A stretch of DNA of 32,122 bases from a bacterium (GTDB lineage: Bacteria > Planctomycetota > JACOTG01 > JAUIME01). Location: positions 1-32,122 of the forward strand of contig JAUIME010000001.1 of assembly GCA_030433195.1 (NCBI GenBank), in the 5' to 3' direction. Below, one piece after another: positions 25,836 to 32,122 of this stretch. The position numbers were made by a program, and so were the translations under genes. Below the pieces are notes generated by a model, which saw nothing but the letters and a program-made list of their open reading frames with translations, was not told where the DNA came from and made no database searches. Positions within the stretch are counted from its first letter, which is position 1. Each line of letters begins with the position of its first letter.

Positions 25836-26657
25836 TCAGACGCGCGTGTCGTCCCTCGTGAGGATGTTCTGGAGCTTGCGGAGGGCTTCGTTCTCGATCT
25901 GCCGCACTCGCTCGCGCGTGAGGTTGACGCGCTTGCCGATCTCCTTGAGCGTCATGGGCTCCGTGTTGCCGAGGCCGTAGCGCAGCTTGAGGATCTTCGC
26001 TTCGCGCTCGTCGATCGTCCCCAGCACTTCCTGCAGCTTCTCGAGATCGAGCGCCTCGAAGAGCGCCTTGTCGGGCTGCGTCGCGTTCGTGTCTTCGAGC
26101 ACGTCACTCAGCGACCACAGCACGTCGAGGCTCGTCGACTGCGACGACGACGTGTACGTTCGGATCGCGCGCTTGATCACGCCGACGCTTTCGGGAGCGA
26201 TGTTGAGCTCGATCGCCACTTCGGCGACGCTCGGCTGGCGGCCGAGCTTGTACTGCAGCTCCATCGAGACCGTCTTCCACTTGTCGATGATCTCGACCAT
26301 GTACGACGGGACGCGAACGGTCTTGACCGTGTTCACGAGCGCGCGGCGGATCGACTGCTTGATCCACCAGGTCGCGTACGTGCTGAAGCGGCACTCTTCG
26401 TCCGGATCGAAGCGCTCGACGGCCTTGAGCAGGCCGAGGTTGCCTTCTTCGATGAGGTCCATGAACGAGAGCCCGCGATTGATGTAGTTCTTCGCGATGC
26501 TTACGACGAGGCGGAGGTTGGCGCGGATCATTTGCTCGCGTGCGGCGGGGTCGCCGACACGGATCTTGCGAGCGAGATCCTTCTCCTCGTCCGCGGTCAG
26601 GAGCGAGACCTGGTTGATCTCCTGGAGGTACGTTTCGAGGGCAGACTCTCTGGCGAT
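25836..26657 (-). CDS. RNA polymerase sigma-70 family factor (RpoD/RpoS-like), probable AUC start
   Basis: A group 1/2-like sigma factor. Region 1.2 is SALETYLQEINQVSLLTADEE followed by KDLARKIRVGD. Region 2 has MIRANLRLVVSIAKNY and the core-binding and -10-melting part GLSFMDLIEEGNLGLLKAVERF plus FSTYATWWIKQSIRRAL. Region 3 has PSYMVEIIDKW, and region 4 ends in the helix-turn-helix MTLKEIGKRVNLTRERVRQIENEALRKL. The first ATG in frame (26531) lies after region 1.2. Upstream, the frame stays open to a TAA near 26880 with no ATG, GTG or TTG. An ATC at 26657 has GGAGG exactly 7 nt upstream and gives 273 residues with the whole of region 1.2, so I take ATC as the start. No 1.1 region is present. 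Whether it is the only housekeeping factor cannot be told here. Confidence 0.92.
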   Translation of the reverse strand: MARESALETYLQEINQVSLLTADEEKDLARKIRVGDPAAREQMIRANLRLVVSIAKNYINRGLSFMDLIEEGNLGLLKAVERFDPDEECRFSTYATWWIKQSIRRALVNTVKTVRVPSYMVEIIDKWKTVSMELQYKLGRQPSVAEVAIELNIAPESVGVIKRAIRTYTSSSQSTSLDVLWSLSDVLEDTNATQPDKALFEALDLEKLQEVLGTIDEREAKILKLRYGLGNTEPMTLKEIGKRVNLTRERVRQIENEALRKLQNILTRDDTRV

Positions 26658-26664
26658 GGCTCTT

Positions 26665-26669
26665 CCTCC
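26665..26669 (-). promoter_or_regulatory. Ribosome binding site deciding an ATC start (sigma factor)
   Basis: GGAGG on the minus strand, 7 nt (AAGAGCC) before the in-frame ATC at 26657. The nearest in-frame ATG is 126 nt further on, inside conserved sequence. Confidence 0.7.
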
Positions 26670-26954
26670 GGTGAACGGGACCGCGTCGAGGAAAGCGAAG
26701 TCTCGACCGGGCAGGATGTTCGCGGGATCGGCACACGACGGGAGCCGTGACCGACTGAGAGCCCTTCTTCTTAGGAATCCCCTGGGGGACCCTCCATTAT
26801 CGTACGTGCGGGGGGGAGGATTGAGGACTTGCCGGAAAAACAGTTGACTTCGGGCCGCGAACCCAGATGAACAAGCCCGTTAGTTGCGGGTCGAACGGCC
26901 GGGGGGAGGCGTTCAGGGGCAGCCCGGGAGCATGATCGGCCGGGAAATCCAGCC

Positions 26955-26976
26955 GGGAGCACCGCAAGGTGCTCCC
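26955..26976 (-). terminator. Perfect stem-loop after the glycosylphosphotransferase gene
   Basis: GGGAGCACC (26955-26963) and GGTGCTCCC (26968-26976) form a perfect 9-bp stem with a 4-nt loop (GCAA on the plus strand, TTGC on the minus strand). It lies 35 nt past the stop at 27011. No U-tract follows on the minus strand, so it may be a terminator without tail or an mRNA end stabiliser. Confidence 0.5.
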
Positions 26977-27010
26977 GTGTCTTGCGGCGGTGCTCCCGCG
27001 AGGCGCGGGC

Positions 27011-28414
27011 TCAATAGGCGTTGGGCTGTCGGAAGACGATGCGGACCGTGCGGAGCATGATCCGGAAGTCGAACCAGAGCGACCAATGCTCGAGATAGTA
27101 GAGGTCGTATTGAAGGCGCTTGCGGAGCGAGGTGTTGCCGCGCCATCCGTTGACCTGCGCCCAGCCCGTGATGCCGGCCTTGATCTTGTGCCGCATCATG
27201 TATCGGGGGATCGTCTCCTTGAACGTCTGGATGAATACCGGTCGCTCGGGACGCGGGCCGACGATACTCATGTCACCGCGCAAGACGTTGAAGAACTGGG
27301 GGAGCTCGTCGAGGCTCAGGCGGCGCAGCCAACGTCCGAGCCGCGTGGGACGTGGATCGTCTTCCGTGGCCCAGGTCGCGCCGGTGTCCGCTTCGGCGTC
27401 CTCTCCCATGGTGCGGAACTTCACGATCCGGAAAATGCGGCCGTCGAAGCCCATGCGCTCTTGGACGTAGAAGACGGGGCCCTTCGAGGAGAACTTGATG
27501 AGGAGCGCGATCGCCAAGAAGAGCGGGGACAGGAGGAACAAGAGCGCGGTCGAGACGACGACGTCGACGGTGCGCTTCAGAATGCGGTTCCAGCCATCGA
27601 TCGGGCTTTCGCGAACCGCCATGACGGGGAGCCCATCGAGATCGGCCAGGTGAGGCTTGAGAGAAACGAGCCGAGGGAACTCGGGTACGAAGCGAATGTC
27701 GACCGTCTCGCGCGAGAGCGTGTCGAGCAGAGGATCGATCGCGGGATACTCTTGCAGGGGCAGCGCGATGTAGATCTGGTCGATGCGGTGCTTCTGGACC
27801 CAAGCGAGCACCTCCTCGGTCTTGCCGAGGACCGGGATGTCGAGGATCGTCTTGCCGATCCGTGAGGTCCGATCGTCGAAGAAGCCGAGGATGCGGATCC
27901 CGGTCCAAGGATTCTTGAGCAGGTGCTCGGCCGTCGTCTGGCCGAGTTTGCCGGATCCGACGATGATCACGTGACGCAGGTTCCAACCGCGGGCTCGAAC
28001 GCGTCGCAGCACGAAGCGGATGGTGATGCGCGTCATGCTGAGCAGCGCCACGTTGAACACGCAGAAGATCACGAGGACCGCGCGCGAGAACTCGAACGAA
28101 CGATAGAAGAAGCTCCCGGCCGCGAGAAGAAGGGCGGTGAGCACGGTCGCTTTGGCGATATCGACGACTTCGCGCGGAATGCGGTCCACGCGGCGCGGCA
28201 CGTAGAGGCGCTGCCAGCTGTAGGTGATGGTGCAGATGAGCAAGCAGGCTGGAATCGCGCGCAGGTACTCGGCTGCGTCGGGGATGCCGAAGGGCGTCGG
28301 GATCAGGCCGCTATGGAAGCGCAACCAGAAAGCGGCGGAGAACGCGCCGATCGTGACCACGACGTCGACCAGGAAGATCAACGTCACCAAGAGTTGGTGG
28401 TATCGCTTCAGCAT
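27011..28414 (-). CDS. Polyprenyl glycosylphosphotransferase (exopolysaccharide initiation)
   Basis: A 467-residue membrane protein of the WbaP/WcaJ polyprenyl-phosphate sugar-1-phosphate transferase family, which starts repeat units of exopolysaccharide, capsule or O-antigen on undecaprenyl phosphate. Four hydrophobic segments fill about residues 10-125 (starting LLVTLIFLVDVVVTIGAFSA). A central Rossmann-like domain follows (HVIIVGSGKLGQTTAEHL, about 149-166), then a membrane re-entry segment VVVSTALLFLLSPLFLAIALL near 275. The catalytic domain has FRIVKFRTMGEDAE, LSLDELPQFFNVLRGDMSIVGPRPE and GITGWAQVNGWRG. The C-terminus DLYYLEHWSLWFDFRIMLRT is diagnostic. The sugar is not predictable; the sequence fits the UDP-glucose or galactose type. 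No other polysaccharide genes are in the window. Confidence 0.95.
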   Translation of the reverse strand: MLKRYHQLLVTLIFLVDVVVTIGAFSAAFWLRFHSGLIPTPFGIPDAAEYLRAIPACLLICTITYSWQRLYVPRRVDRIPREVVDIAKATVLTALLLAAGSFFYRSFEFSRAVLVIFCVFNVALLSMTRITIRFVLRRVRARGWNLRHVIIVGSGKLGQTTAEHLLKNPWTGIRILGFFDDRTSRIGKTILDIPVLGKTEEVLAWVQKHRIDQIYIALPLQEYPAIDPLLDTLSRETVDIRFVPEFPRLVSLKPHLADLDGLPVMAVRESPIDGWNRILKRTVDVVVSTALLFLLSPLFLAIALLIKFSSKGPVFYVQERMGFDGRIFRIVKFRTMGEDAEADTGATWATEDDPRPTRLGRWLRRLSLDELPQFFNVLRGDMSIVGPRPERPVFIQTFKETIPRYMMRHKIKAGITGWAQVNGWRGNTSLRKRLQYDLYYLEHWSLWFDFRIMLRTVRIVFRQPNAY

Positions 28415-28708
28415 GGTTGCGCGGACCGCCCACTCCGATCGTGAAGTGCGTGCAGGACAAGGCCGTGACGCTCGTTCGAGCGATCGACTGCGCCATGGGG
28501 AACAGTCGAATCACGAGTTTCGGCCCCGATACACGAGACCCGGCACGCGAGACCGCCACCCGCCCGTGGACGCTCTCATGCGGAAGTACGCGCCGAGTTT
28601 CGAGGCGTCGTTAGTTGTTGTTTCGAAGTACTTTGCATGGACCAGCAGGGAACGACGCTTCGCGAGGAACGTATCACAGACGCGCGGTGAGGGCAACACC
28701 CGGTTCGG

Positions 28709-28736
28709 TTGACGGTGCCCTGGCGCGCAGTATAAT
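28709..28736 (+). promoter_or_regulatory. Near-consensus sigma70-type promoter of the HPr-fusion gene
   Basis: TTGACG (28709-28714), a 16-nt spacer and a perfect TATAAT (28731-28736). The leader to the GTG start at 28825 is about 82 nt and includes a C5T5 run. The rest of the 410-bp gap (28415-28708) shows no gene and no clear promoter for the divergent glycosylphosphotransferase. Confidence 0.75.
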
Positions 28737-28824
28737 GACGGCGCGCGGGCGGCGCTGAGTCCCCCTTTTTCGCGTCTCACTTCCATCGCCCGCGAAACTC
28801 CTCTCGGTCCTTTGAGGAACCATC

Positions 28825-30138
28825 GTGTCCAGTTCAGTCGACGAGTCCCTGGCGAAGATCATCAGCGAGGAGGACTTCCGCAAGCTCCTCCAGCGGGAGA
28901 TCCAAGGCTTGTTGAGGATTCGCAACTTCCTGCAAGGCCTCAGCGGGGCCCCCACGATGAAGCGGTTCTACTCGTGCCTCATGGAAGAGGCGCGAGAGCT
29001 CAAGAACTTCCTCGATGACTTCGATGCCCGCAACAACCAGCGCTACGCCTATCTGACCGAGCTCGTATTGTCGCTCGTGAGCTTCAGCGCGGTCGGCTAC
29101 CTCGTTCGTCACGTGTTGATGCGGTATCCGCGCTACCATCTTCGTGATGATCGAGACCATTTCATCGAGTACCACAAGATGGCCGAGGAGGTTCTGTCGG
29201 GGTGCCACGGTGCGATTTTACGGTTGTTCGACGCGGTGCATCGCGAATGCGTCGAAGAGCTTGAGATTCGGATTCCCGAAGACCGCGTCGACGAGGCGAG
29301 CTTCACGGACCCGTTGCCGCGCATGCACTTGCCGCATACCGTCGACGATGCCGACGAGAAGGTCGAGAGCGGCGAAGCGCCGATGGTCGCGACGATGTTC
29401 CTGCAGTTGGCCGACCAATTTGAGCACCTCGTCGTGTCCAGCGATCTCGAACCAGGGGCAATTGTCGAGTTCTTGGCCGAGCAATGCACGGAAGACCATC
29501 TTCGGCGGTGGGAGGCGCAGATCTACGTCGTCCAGCGCAAGTACGACACCGTCATCAAGGGGTCGCCGATCGAAGGGAGAGAGGACCGCGTGCGCGCGCT
29601 TCGCGGCCATATCTCCATGGTACTACACCACTTCGAGATGGTTCGGTACCAATCGCATTTCCTCGAGCATCTGCGAGAAGGAATCCGGTGCCGACTGTCC
29701 GCCGGTAAGCTCGGTGAGGTCATCGAGTGGGATGCGCTCGTGCGTCAGCTCTACGAATTCTCGTTCGGGAAGGCCTTGCACTACATCAAGCAGGGCCGCG
29801 AGCTCGCGAAAGAGATTCTGGGGAAGTACACGAACGTCCTCGAGCGCGAACTCGAAGTTCCGGGCGACGTCGTGCTGCATGCTCGCCCAGCCTCGTTGAT
29901 CGTCGGGATCGTGAACTACCACGGTACCCCCGTGTCTCTGCGCGTGGAAGGCGAGACGTGCGACGCGAGCTCGATGATCCAGGTCATGATGACTGTCGGG
30001 CGGCATTCCGAGGCGCGGGCCGTCACGTTCCTCGGTGATGAGAAGCCCCTCGACCACCTCGAGCTCCTCTTCCGGCACCGTCTCGGCGAAGGCGGACTCG
30101 ACGGGCTCCCGAGTGAGCTCGAGTACCTTCGCGGCTGA
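28825..30138 (+). CDS. Helical protein with C-terminal HPr-like phosphocarrier domain
   Basis: 437 residues. The first about 340 look all-helical, without membrane segments, and match no family I can name. Residues about 343-425 resemble HPr of the phosphotransferase system. LHARPAS places His352 at the HPr His15 position, and DASSMIQVMMTVG places Ser383 at the HPr Ser46 position; the 31-residue distance equals that in HPr. The trailing GRHSEARAVTFLGDEKPLDHLELLF follows the HPr strand-helix pattern. No signal peptide is seen, so it is cytoplasmic. The GTG at 28825 has GAGGA about 6 nt upstream, behind a strong promoter. No PTS enzyme I or HPr kinase gene is in the window. I infer a phosphorylation-responsive regulator or scaffold; the function is unknown. 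Confidence 0.85.
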   Translation: MSSSVDESLAKIISEEDFRKLLQREIQGLLRIRNFLQGLSGAPTMKRFYSCLMEEARELKNFLDDFDARNNQRYAYLTELVLSLVSFSAVGYLVRHVLMRYPRYHLRDDRDHFIEYHKMAEEVLSGCHGAILRLFDAVHRECVEELEIRIPEDRVDEASFTDPLPRMHLPHTVDDADEKVESGEAPMVATMFLQLADQFEHLVVSSDLEPGAIVEFLAEQCTEDHLRRWEAQIYVVQRKYDTVIKGSPIEGREDRVRALRGHISMVLHHFEMVRYQSHFLEHLREGIRCRLSAGKLGEVIEWDALVRQLYEFSFGKALHYIKQGRELAKEILGKYTNVLERELEVPGDVVLHARPASLIVGIVNYHGTPVSLRVEGETCDASSMIQVMMTVGRHSEARAVTFLGDEKPLDHLELLFRHRLGEGGLDGLPSELEYLRG

Positions 30139-30209
30139 GCAAGTCTCGAAACGTGGGATTGCCCGGGGCCGTTCTTCGGCCAGCTCGATCCCCCGTTCCG
30201 ATCCGTCGC

Positions 30210-30251
30210 GATCCGCCAGCTCGATGCACCGTCGTGATCCGCGAGCTCGAT
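30210..30251. repeat. Short direct repeats between convergent genes
   Basis: GATCCGCCAGCTCGAT (30210-30225) and GATCCGCGAGCTCGAT (30236-30251) differ at one base and start 26 bp apart. A shorter copy, CCAGCTCGAT, begins at 30180. They lie in the 133-bp gap between the stop codons of the HPr-fusion and phosphoesterase genes, with no typical terminator. Confidence 0.6.
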
Positions 30252-30271
30252 CCGCGAGTCCGCCGCTAAGG

Positions 30272-31003
30272 CTATTGGCCGACTTTCAAACGTTCGCCGA
30301 GAATCGTCGGGAGGCCCGCATCGATGATCTTTCGGGCCGCCGCGTCGACATCGTAGGGGACGCGATGGCGGACGATGCGCTTCTCGTCGGAGTCGTAGAC
30401 CACGCACGACGCATCCGGATTCTGGTCACGCGGCTGTCCGACGCTTCCGACGTTGACGAGCGCCTTGTCGAACGGTTCGAGGCGGACGTCGGGATCGATC
30501 GTCACGAGCAGATTGTGCGCGGCAAGAAACGTGATGGGTACGTGCGAGTGCCCGAAGAAGCACAGGGTCGGACCTCCTTCAGGCATCGCGCCGAGGCAAC
30601 CCTCGGCCTCCTCCCATGACATCACGTACTCGAACTGCTCAGGGTGGTCCAACGAGCTATGGACGAGAATGAAGTCGTCGATCGTGCGGGTCAGCGGTAG
30701 CTCGGTGAGGCTCTCGAGATCGGCGGGGGAGAGACGCTCGCGCGTCCATAGGATCGCGGTCCGCGCGGTGTCGTTGAAGTAGGTGATGTCGAGGGCCCCC
30801 GCCGCCGCGAGGTCGTGATTGCCGGCAACCGACTGGACGTTGCGGTCCCGAAGCCGAGCGAGGCATTCGGTAGGCTGAGCCCCGTAGCCGACGATGTCGC
30901 CGATGCACAGGATGCGGTCGAGGCGCTCAGCGTCGAGCCGATCGAGGACCGCATCGAGCGCGTCGAGGTTGGCGTGAATGTCACCGATGATTCCGTAGCG
31001 CAC
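30272..31003 (-). CDS. Metallophosphoesterase family protein
   Basis: A 243-residue calcineurin-like phosphoesterase. The metal-binding motifs occur in order: GDIHAN (Asp8, His10), GDIVGYG (about 38-44), GNHD, a later HSS and GHSHVP. The GYGAQPTECL stretch after the second motif is frequent in a bacterial subgroup of unknown substrate, related to diadenosine tetraphosphatases and YfcE-like phosphodiesterases. The start is the GTG at 31003, because the core strand RYGIIGDIHAN begins at once and GGGAG lies 8 nt upstream; an earlier in-frame start at 31183 would add about 60 non-conserved residues. It converges on the HPr-fusion gene. The substrate cannot be assigned. Confidence 0.93.
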   Translation of the reverse strand: MRYGIIGDIHANLDALDAVLDRLDAERLDRILCIGDIVGYGAQPTECLARLRDRNVQSVAGNHDLAAAGALDITYFNDTARTAILWTRERLSPADLESLTELPLTRTIDDFILVHSSLDHPEQFEYVMSWEEAEGCLGAMPEGGPTLCFFGHSHVPITFLAAHNLLVTIDPDVRLEPFDKALVNVGSVGQPRDQNPDASCVVYDSDEKRIVRHRVPYDVDAAARKIIDAGLPTILGERLKVGQ

Positions 31004-31210
31004 CGCATGCTCCCGAGCTGCTCGAAGGAAGGTGGAAGAGAGAGTCGAACCCGGTTCATCGTGCGATCCGTGCGGATTTGCGATGAAGCGCGATACGACG
31101 TTGTGCCCTTGCCTGAAGACGGGTTCGCAGGGCCGCAACCCGCGTATGGGCCACACAGTACGCCTCGTGGGGTGTTTCTGCAACGCCCTAGCGTCGGAAA
31201 CGTCGATTCG

Positions 31211-31969
31211 TCAGGTTCTACGAATCGCGTTCACCGTCAAGGCGAGGCAAACGAAGAGCATGGATTGGGCGCACGCGAGGCCGAACGAGTCGAAGGACGA
31301 GACGTGACCTGCGCCGGTGGGCCGCGCCAGTTGCGAGAGCGTGAAGTCGGGCCACAGAAAGAAGAGCGCCCCGAGGCGCGAGGCTACCCAAGGAGTGCCG
31401 ACAAGACTTGCGGCCACGAGCGCCAGGCACAGCGGGGCCGCAATGGCCGGACGAACCACGGTCGAGACGAGGCAAGAAAGCGTCGCAACGAGCATCACGA
31501 AGCCGAGCGCTCGAATCGCAAGTTCTCCCCAGCCGACGGCCAGAGAAGAAGGAGGCGGTGTGACGATGCAAGCGACACCGCTCGAGAGGCACCAAACGAC
31601 GATTCCGATCGAGACGGACGCGATGATCCCGGCAAGCGGAATCGATGCGATCGACCGAAGGCGCATCTCCATCAGCGGGGCCGGTCGGCTCCTGTGGAGT
31701 TGATGACAGTACATCCCGAGGAGAGCTGTGACTCCAGCGCTCATCCAGGCGAAGTCGAGGGCCACGCTTCGCGTCATGCTCGAGGGCGCGTCGATCCAGA
31801 AGACGGTCGACTGAGGCGCGAGCACCGTGAGGGCCAGGAACGTCGCGACCATCCAGAACAGCGCGCGCGCCCTGAGAATCCCAGATGTCTCGGCTACCGT
31901 AAGTACGCAGATTTCACGAAACAGGGCCCAACCCTCGAAGGAACTCGTCAGGGATTCACTTGCCGGCAT
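31211..31969 (-). CDS. Polytopic membrane protein, ABC-2 permease-like
   Basis: About six hydrophobic segments (for example FWMVATFLALTVLA, AGIIASVSIGIVVWCL, LGFVMLVATLSCLVSTVV and MLFVCLALTVNAI). A cytoplasmic N-terminus (ALFREICVLTVAETSGILRARALFW) has the pattern of ABC-2-type permease subunits. The ATG at 31969 gives 252 residues; another ATG at 32107 would give 298, but its extra segment is low-complexity and basic. No Shine-Dalgarno is clear at either. The ATG at 31969 overlaps by 14 bp a frame running in from the right edge, as expected of an operon. No substrate can be named; the ABC-2 assignment is by overall pattern only. Confidence 0.7.
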   Translation of the reverse strand: MPASESLTSSFEGWALFREICVLTVAETSGILRARALFWMVATFLALTVLAPQSTVFWIDAPSSMTRSVALDFAWMSAGVTALLGMYCHQLHRSRPAPLMEMRLRSIASIPLAGIIASVSIGIVVWCLSSGVACIVTPPPSSLAVGWGELAIRALGFVMLVATLSCLVSTVVRPAIAAPLCLALVAASLVGTPWVASRLGALFFLWPDFTLSQLARPTGAGHVSSFDSFGLACAQSMLFVCLALTVNAIRRT

Positions 31970-32122
31970 GGTAGCAAGTGCCGAATGGCGTTGGTTCGGG
32001 TGGCACCCCTTCGGCAGTCTCGACGATGTCGACGGGCGTGGGTGATGGTTGGTCGGCGGGGATCGAGAGGAGGGGACGAGCAACCCCGATCTCTCGAGGG
32101 TGAGCATTCGCGTGGTGCGCCC
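31956..32122 (-). CDS. C-terminal end of an unidentified gene (cut by right edge)
   Basis: An open frame with no start in the window ends at a TGA at 31956-31958, overlapping the membrane protein start by 14 bp. About 55 codons are visible, with Pro- and acid-rich residues (LLSIPADQPSPTPVDIVE, then FGTCYHAGK). GC at third positions is moderately high, so it may be coding; an ATPase partner of the permease would be logical, but no ATPase motif is visible. The alternative is that this DNA belongs to the longer reading of the membrane protein. Confidence 0.3.
   Translation of the reverse strand, partial: AHHANAHPREIGVARPLLSIPADQPSPTPVDIVETAEGVPPEPTPFGTCYHAGK

Larger units (their letters stand above)
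26658..27010 (-). other. Leader/intergenic stretch upstream of the sigma factor
   Basis: A 353-bp stretch without a gene. It contains the sigma-factor Shine-Dalgarno GGAGG (26665-26669), a possible -10 element GATAAT on the minus strand (26796-26801) without a convincing -35, and the hairpin at 26955-26976. A third GGTGCTCCC copy lies at 26989-26997. The leader from the possible -10 would be about 130 nt, long enough for regulation. Reading frames here lack coding character. Confidence 0.5.

Noticed and set aside
28417..28614. Frame of 65 codons upstream of the HPr-fusion gene
   Set aside because: No Shine-Dalgarno, a low-complexity Arg/Thr-rich product, and no coding signature.
28738..28775. 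GC-rich segment followed by C5T5 in the HPr-fusion leader as a terminator
   Set aside because: The possible stem is only about 4 bp, and it would block transcription from the near-consensus promoter just upstream.
31956..32122. Reading the right-edge frame as the C-terminus of an oligopeptide-transport ATPase
   Set aside because: A loose resemblance to the HP...LLSAIP...P region was noticed, but no ATPase motif is visible and the neighbour is not an Opp-type permease; I kept only an unidentified partial frame.

Overview
This window is one continuous, GC-rich bacterial chromosome segment that carries the replication-initiation region. No insertion sequence, phage gene, CRISPR array, tRNA or rRNA was seen. 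The organism is a diderm with Kdo-containing LPS: it encodes KdsD, KdsC, a giant LptC/LptA-like protein and LptD. It also makes bacillithiol, shown by a complete bshA-bshB-bshC set. GyrB has a large insertion after the Toprim domain, PyrF is the long type 2 form, and DUF721 follows dnaN directly where recF often lies. This mix would fit a Planctomycetota-like or neighbouring deep diderm lineage, but the sequence alone does not settle the taxon.

Layout. (1) 1-2770, minus strand: a site-2 protease, ScpA, thioredoxin, and a secreted thioredoxin-fold protein cut by the left edge. (2) 3064-10471, plus strand: kdsD-kdsC-lptC/A-lptD, an LPS operon running from Kdo precursor synthesis to outer-membrane insertion. 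tatA follows at 10677 with its own promoter. (3) 11039-17408, minus strand: gyrB, DUF721, dnaN, then a gene-free stretch of about 760 bp with an AT-rich tract and at least seven DnaA-box-like nonamers (probable oriC), then dnaA with a strong sigma70-type promoter. (4) 17678-25749, minus strand: a tightly packed cluster reading DUF502 protein, trpG/pabA, pyrF, SAM methyltransferase, bshC, bshB, bshA, cysteine desulfurase. Several junctions overlap by 4 bp or abut. (5) 25836-26657: a housekeeping-like sigma factor; 27011-28414: a polyprenyl glycosylphosphotransferase. (6) 28825-30138, plus strand: an unrecognised helical protein ending in an HPr-like domain, behind a near-consensus promoter; then a metallophosphoesterase, an ABC-2-like membrane protein and a partial frame at the right edge.

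Most notable points. Two unrelated genes (site-2 protease and sigma factor) appear to start with AUC: each has a strong Shine-Dalgarno 6-7 nt upstream and no usable ATG/GTG/TTG that would keep the conserved N-terminus. The HPr-like domain keeps the positions of both regulatory phosphosites of HPr, at the family's exact spacing, on a helical module of about 340 residues. The LptC/LptA-like protein has about 1050 residues and may bridge the periplasm as one chain. LptD has exactly two cysteines, placed for one interdomain disulfide. A methyltransferase abutting bshC is a candidate for modifying bacillithiol.
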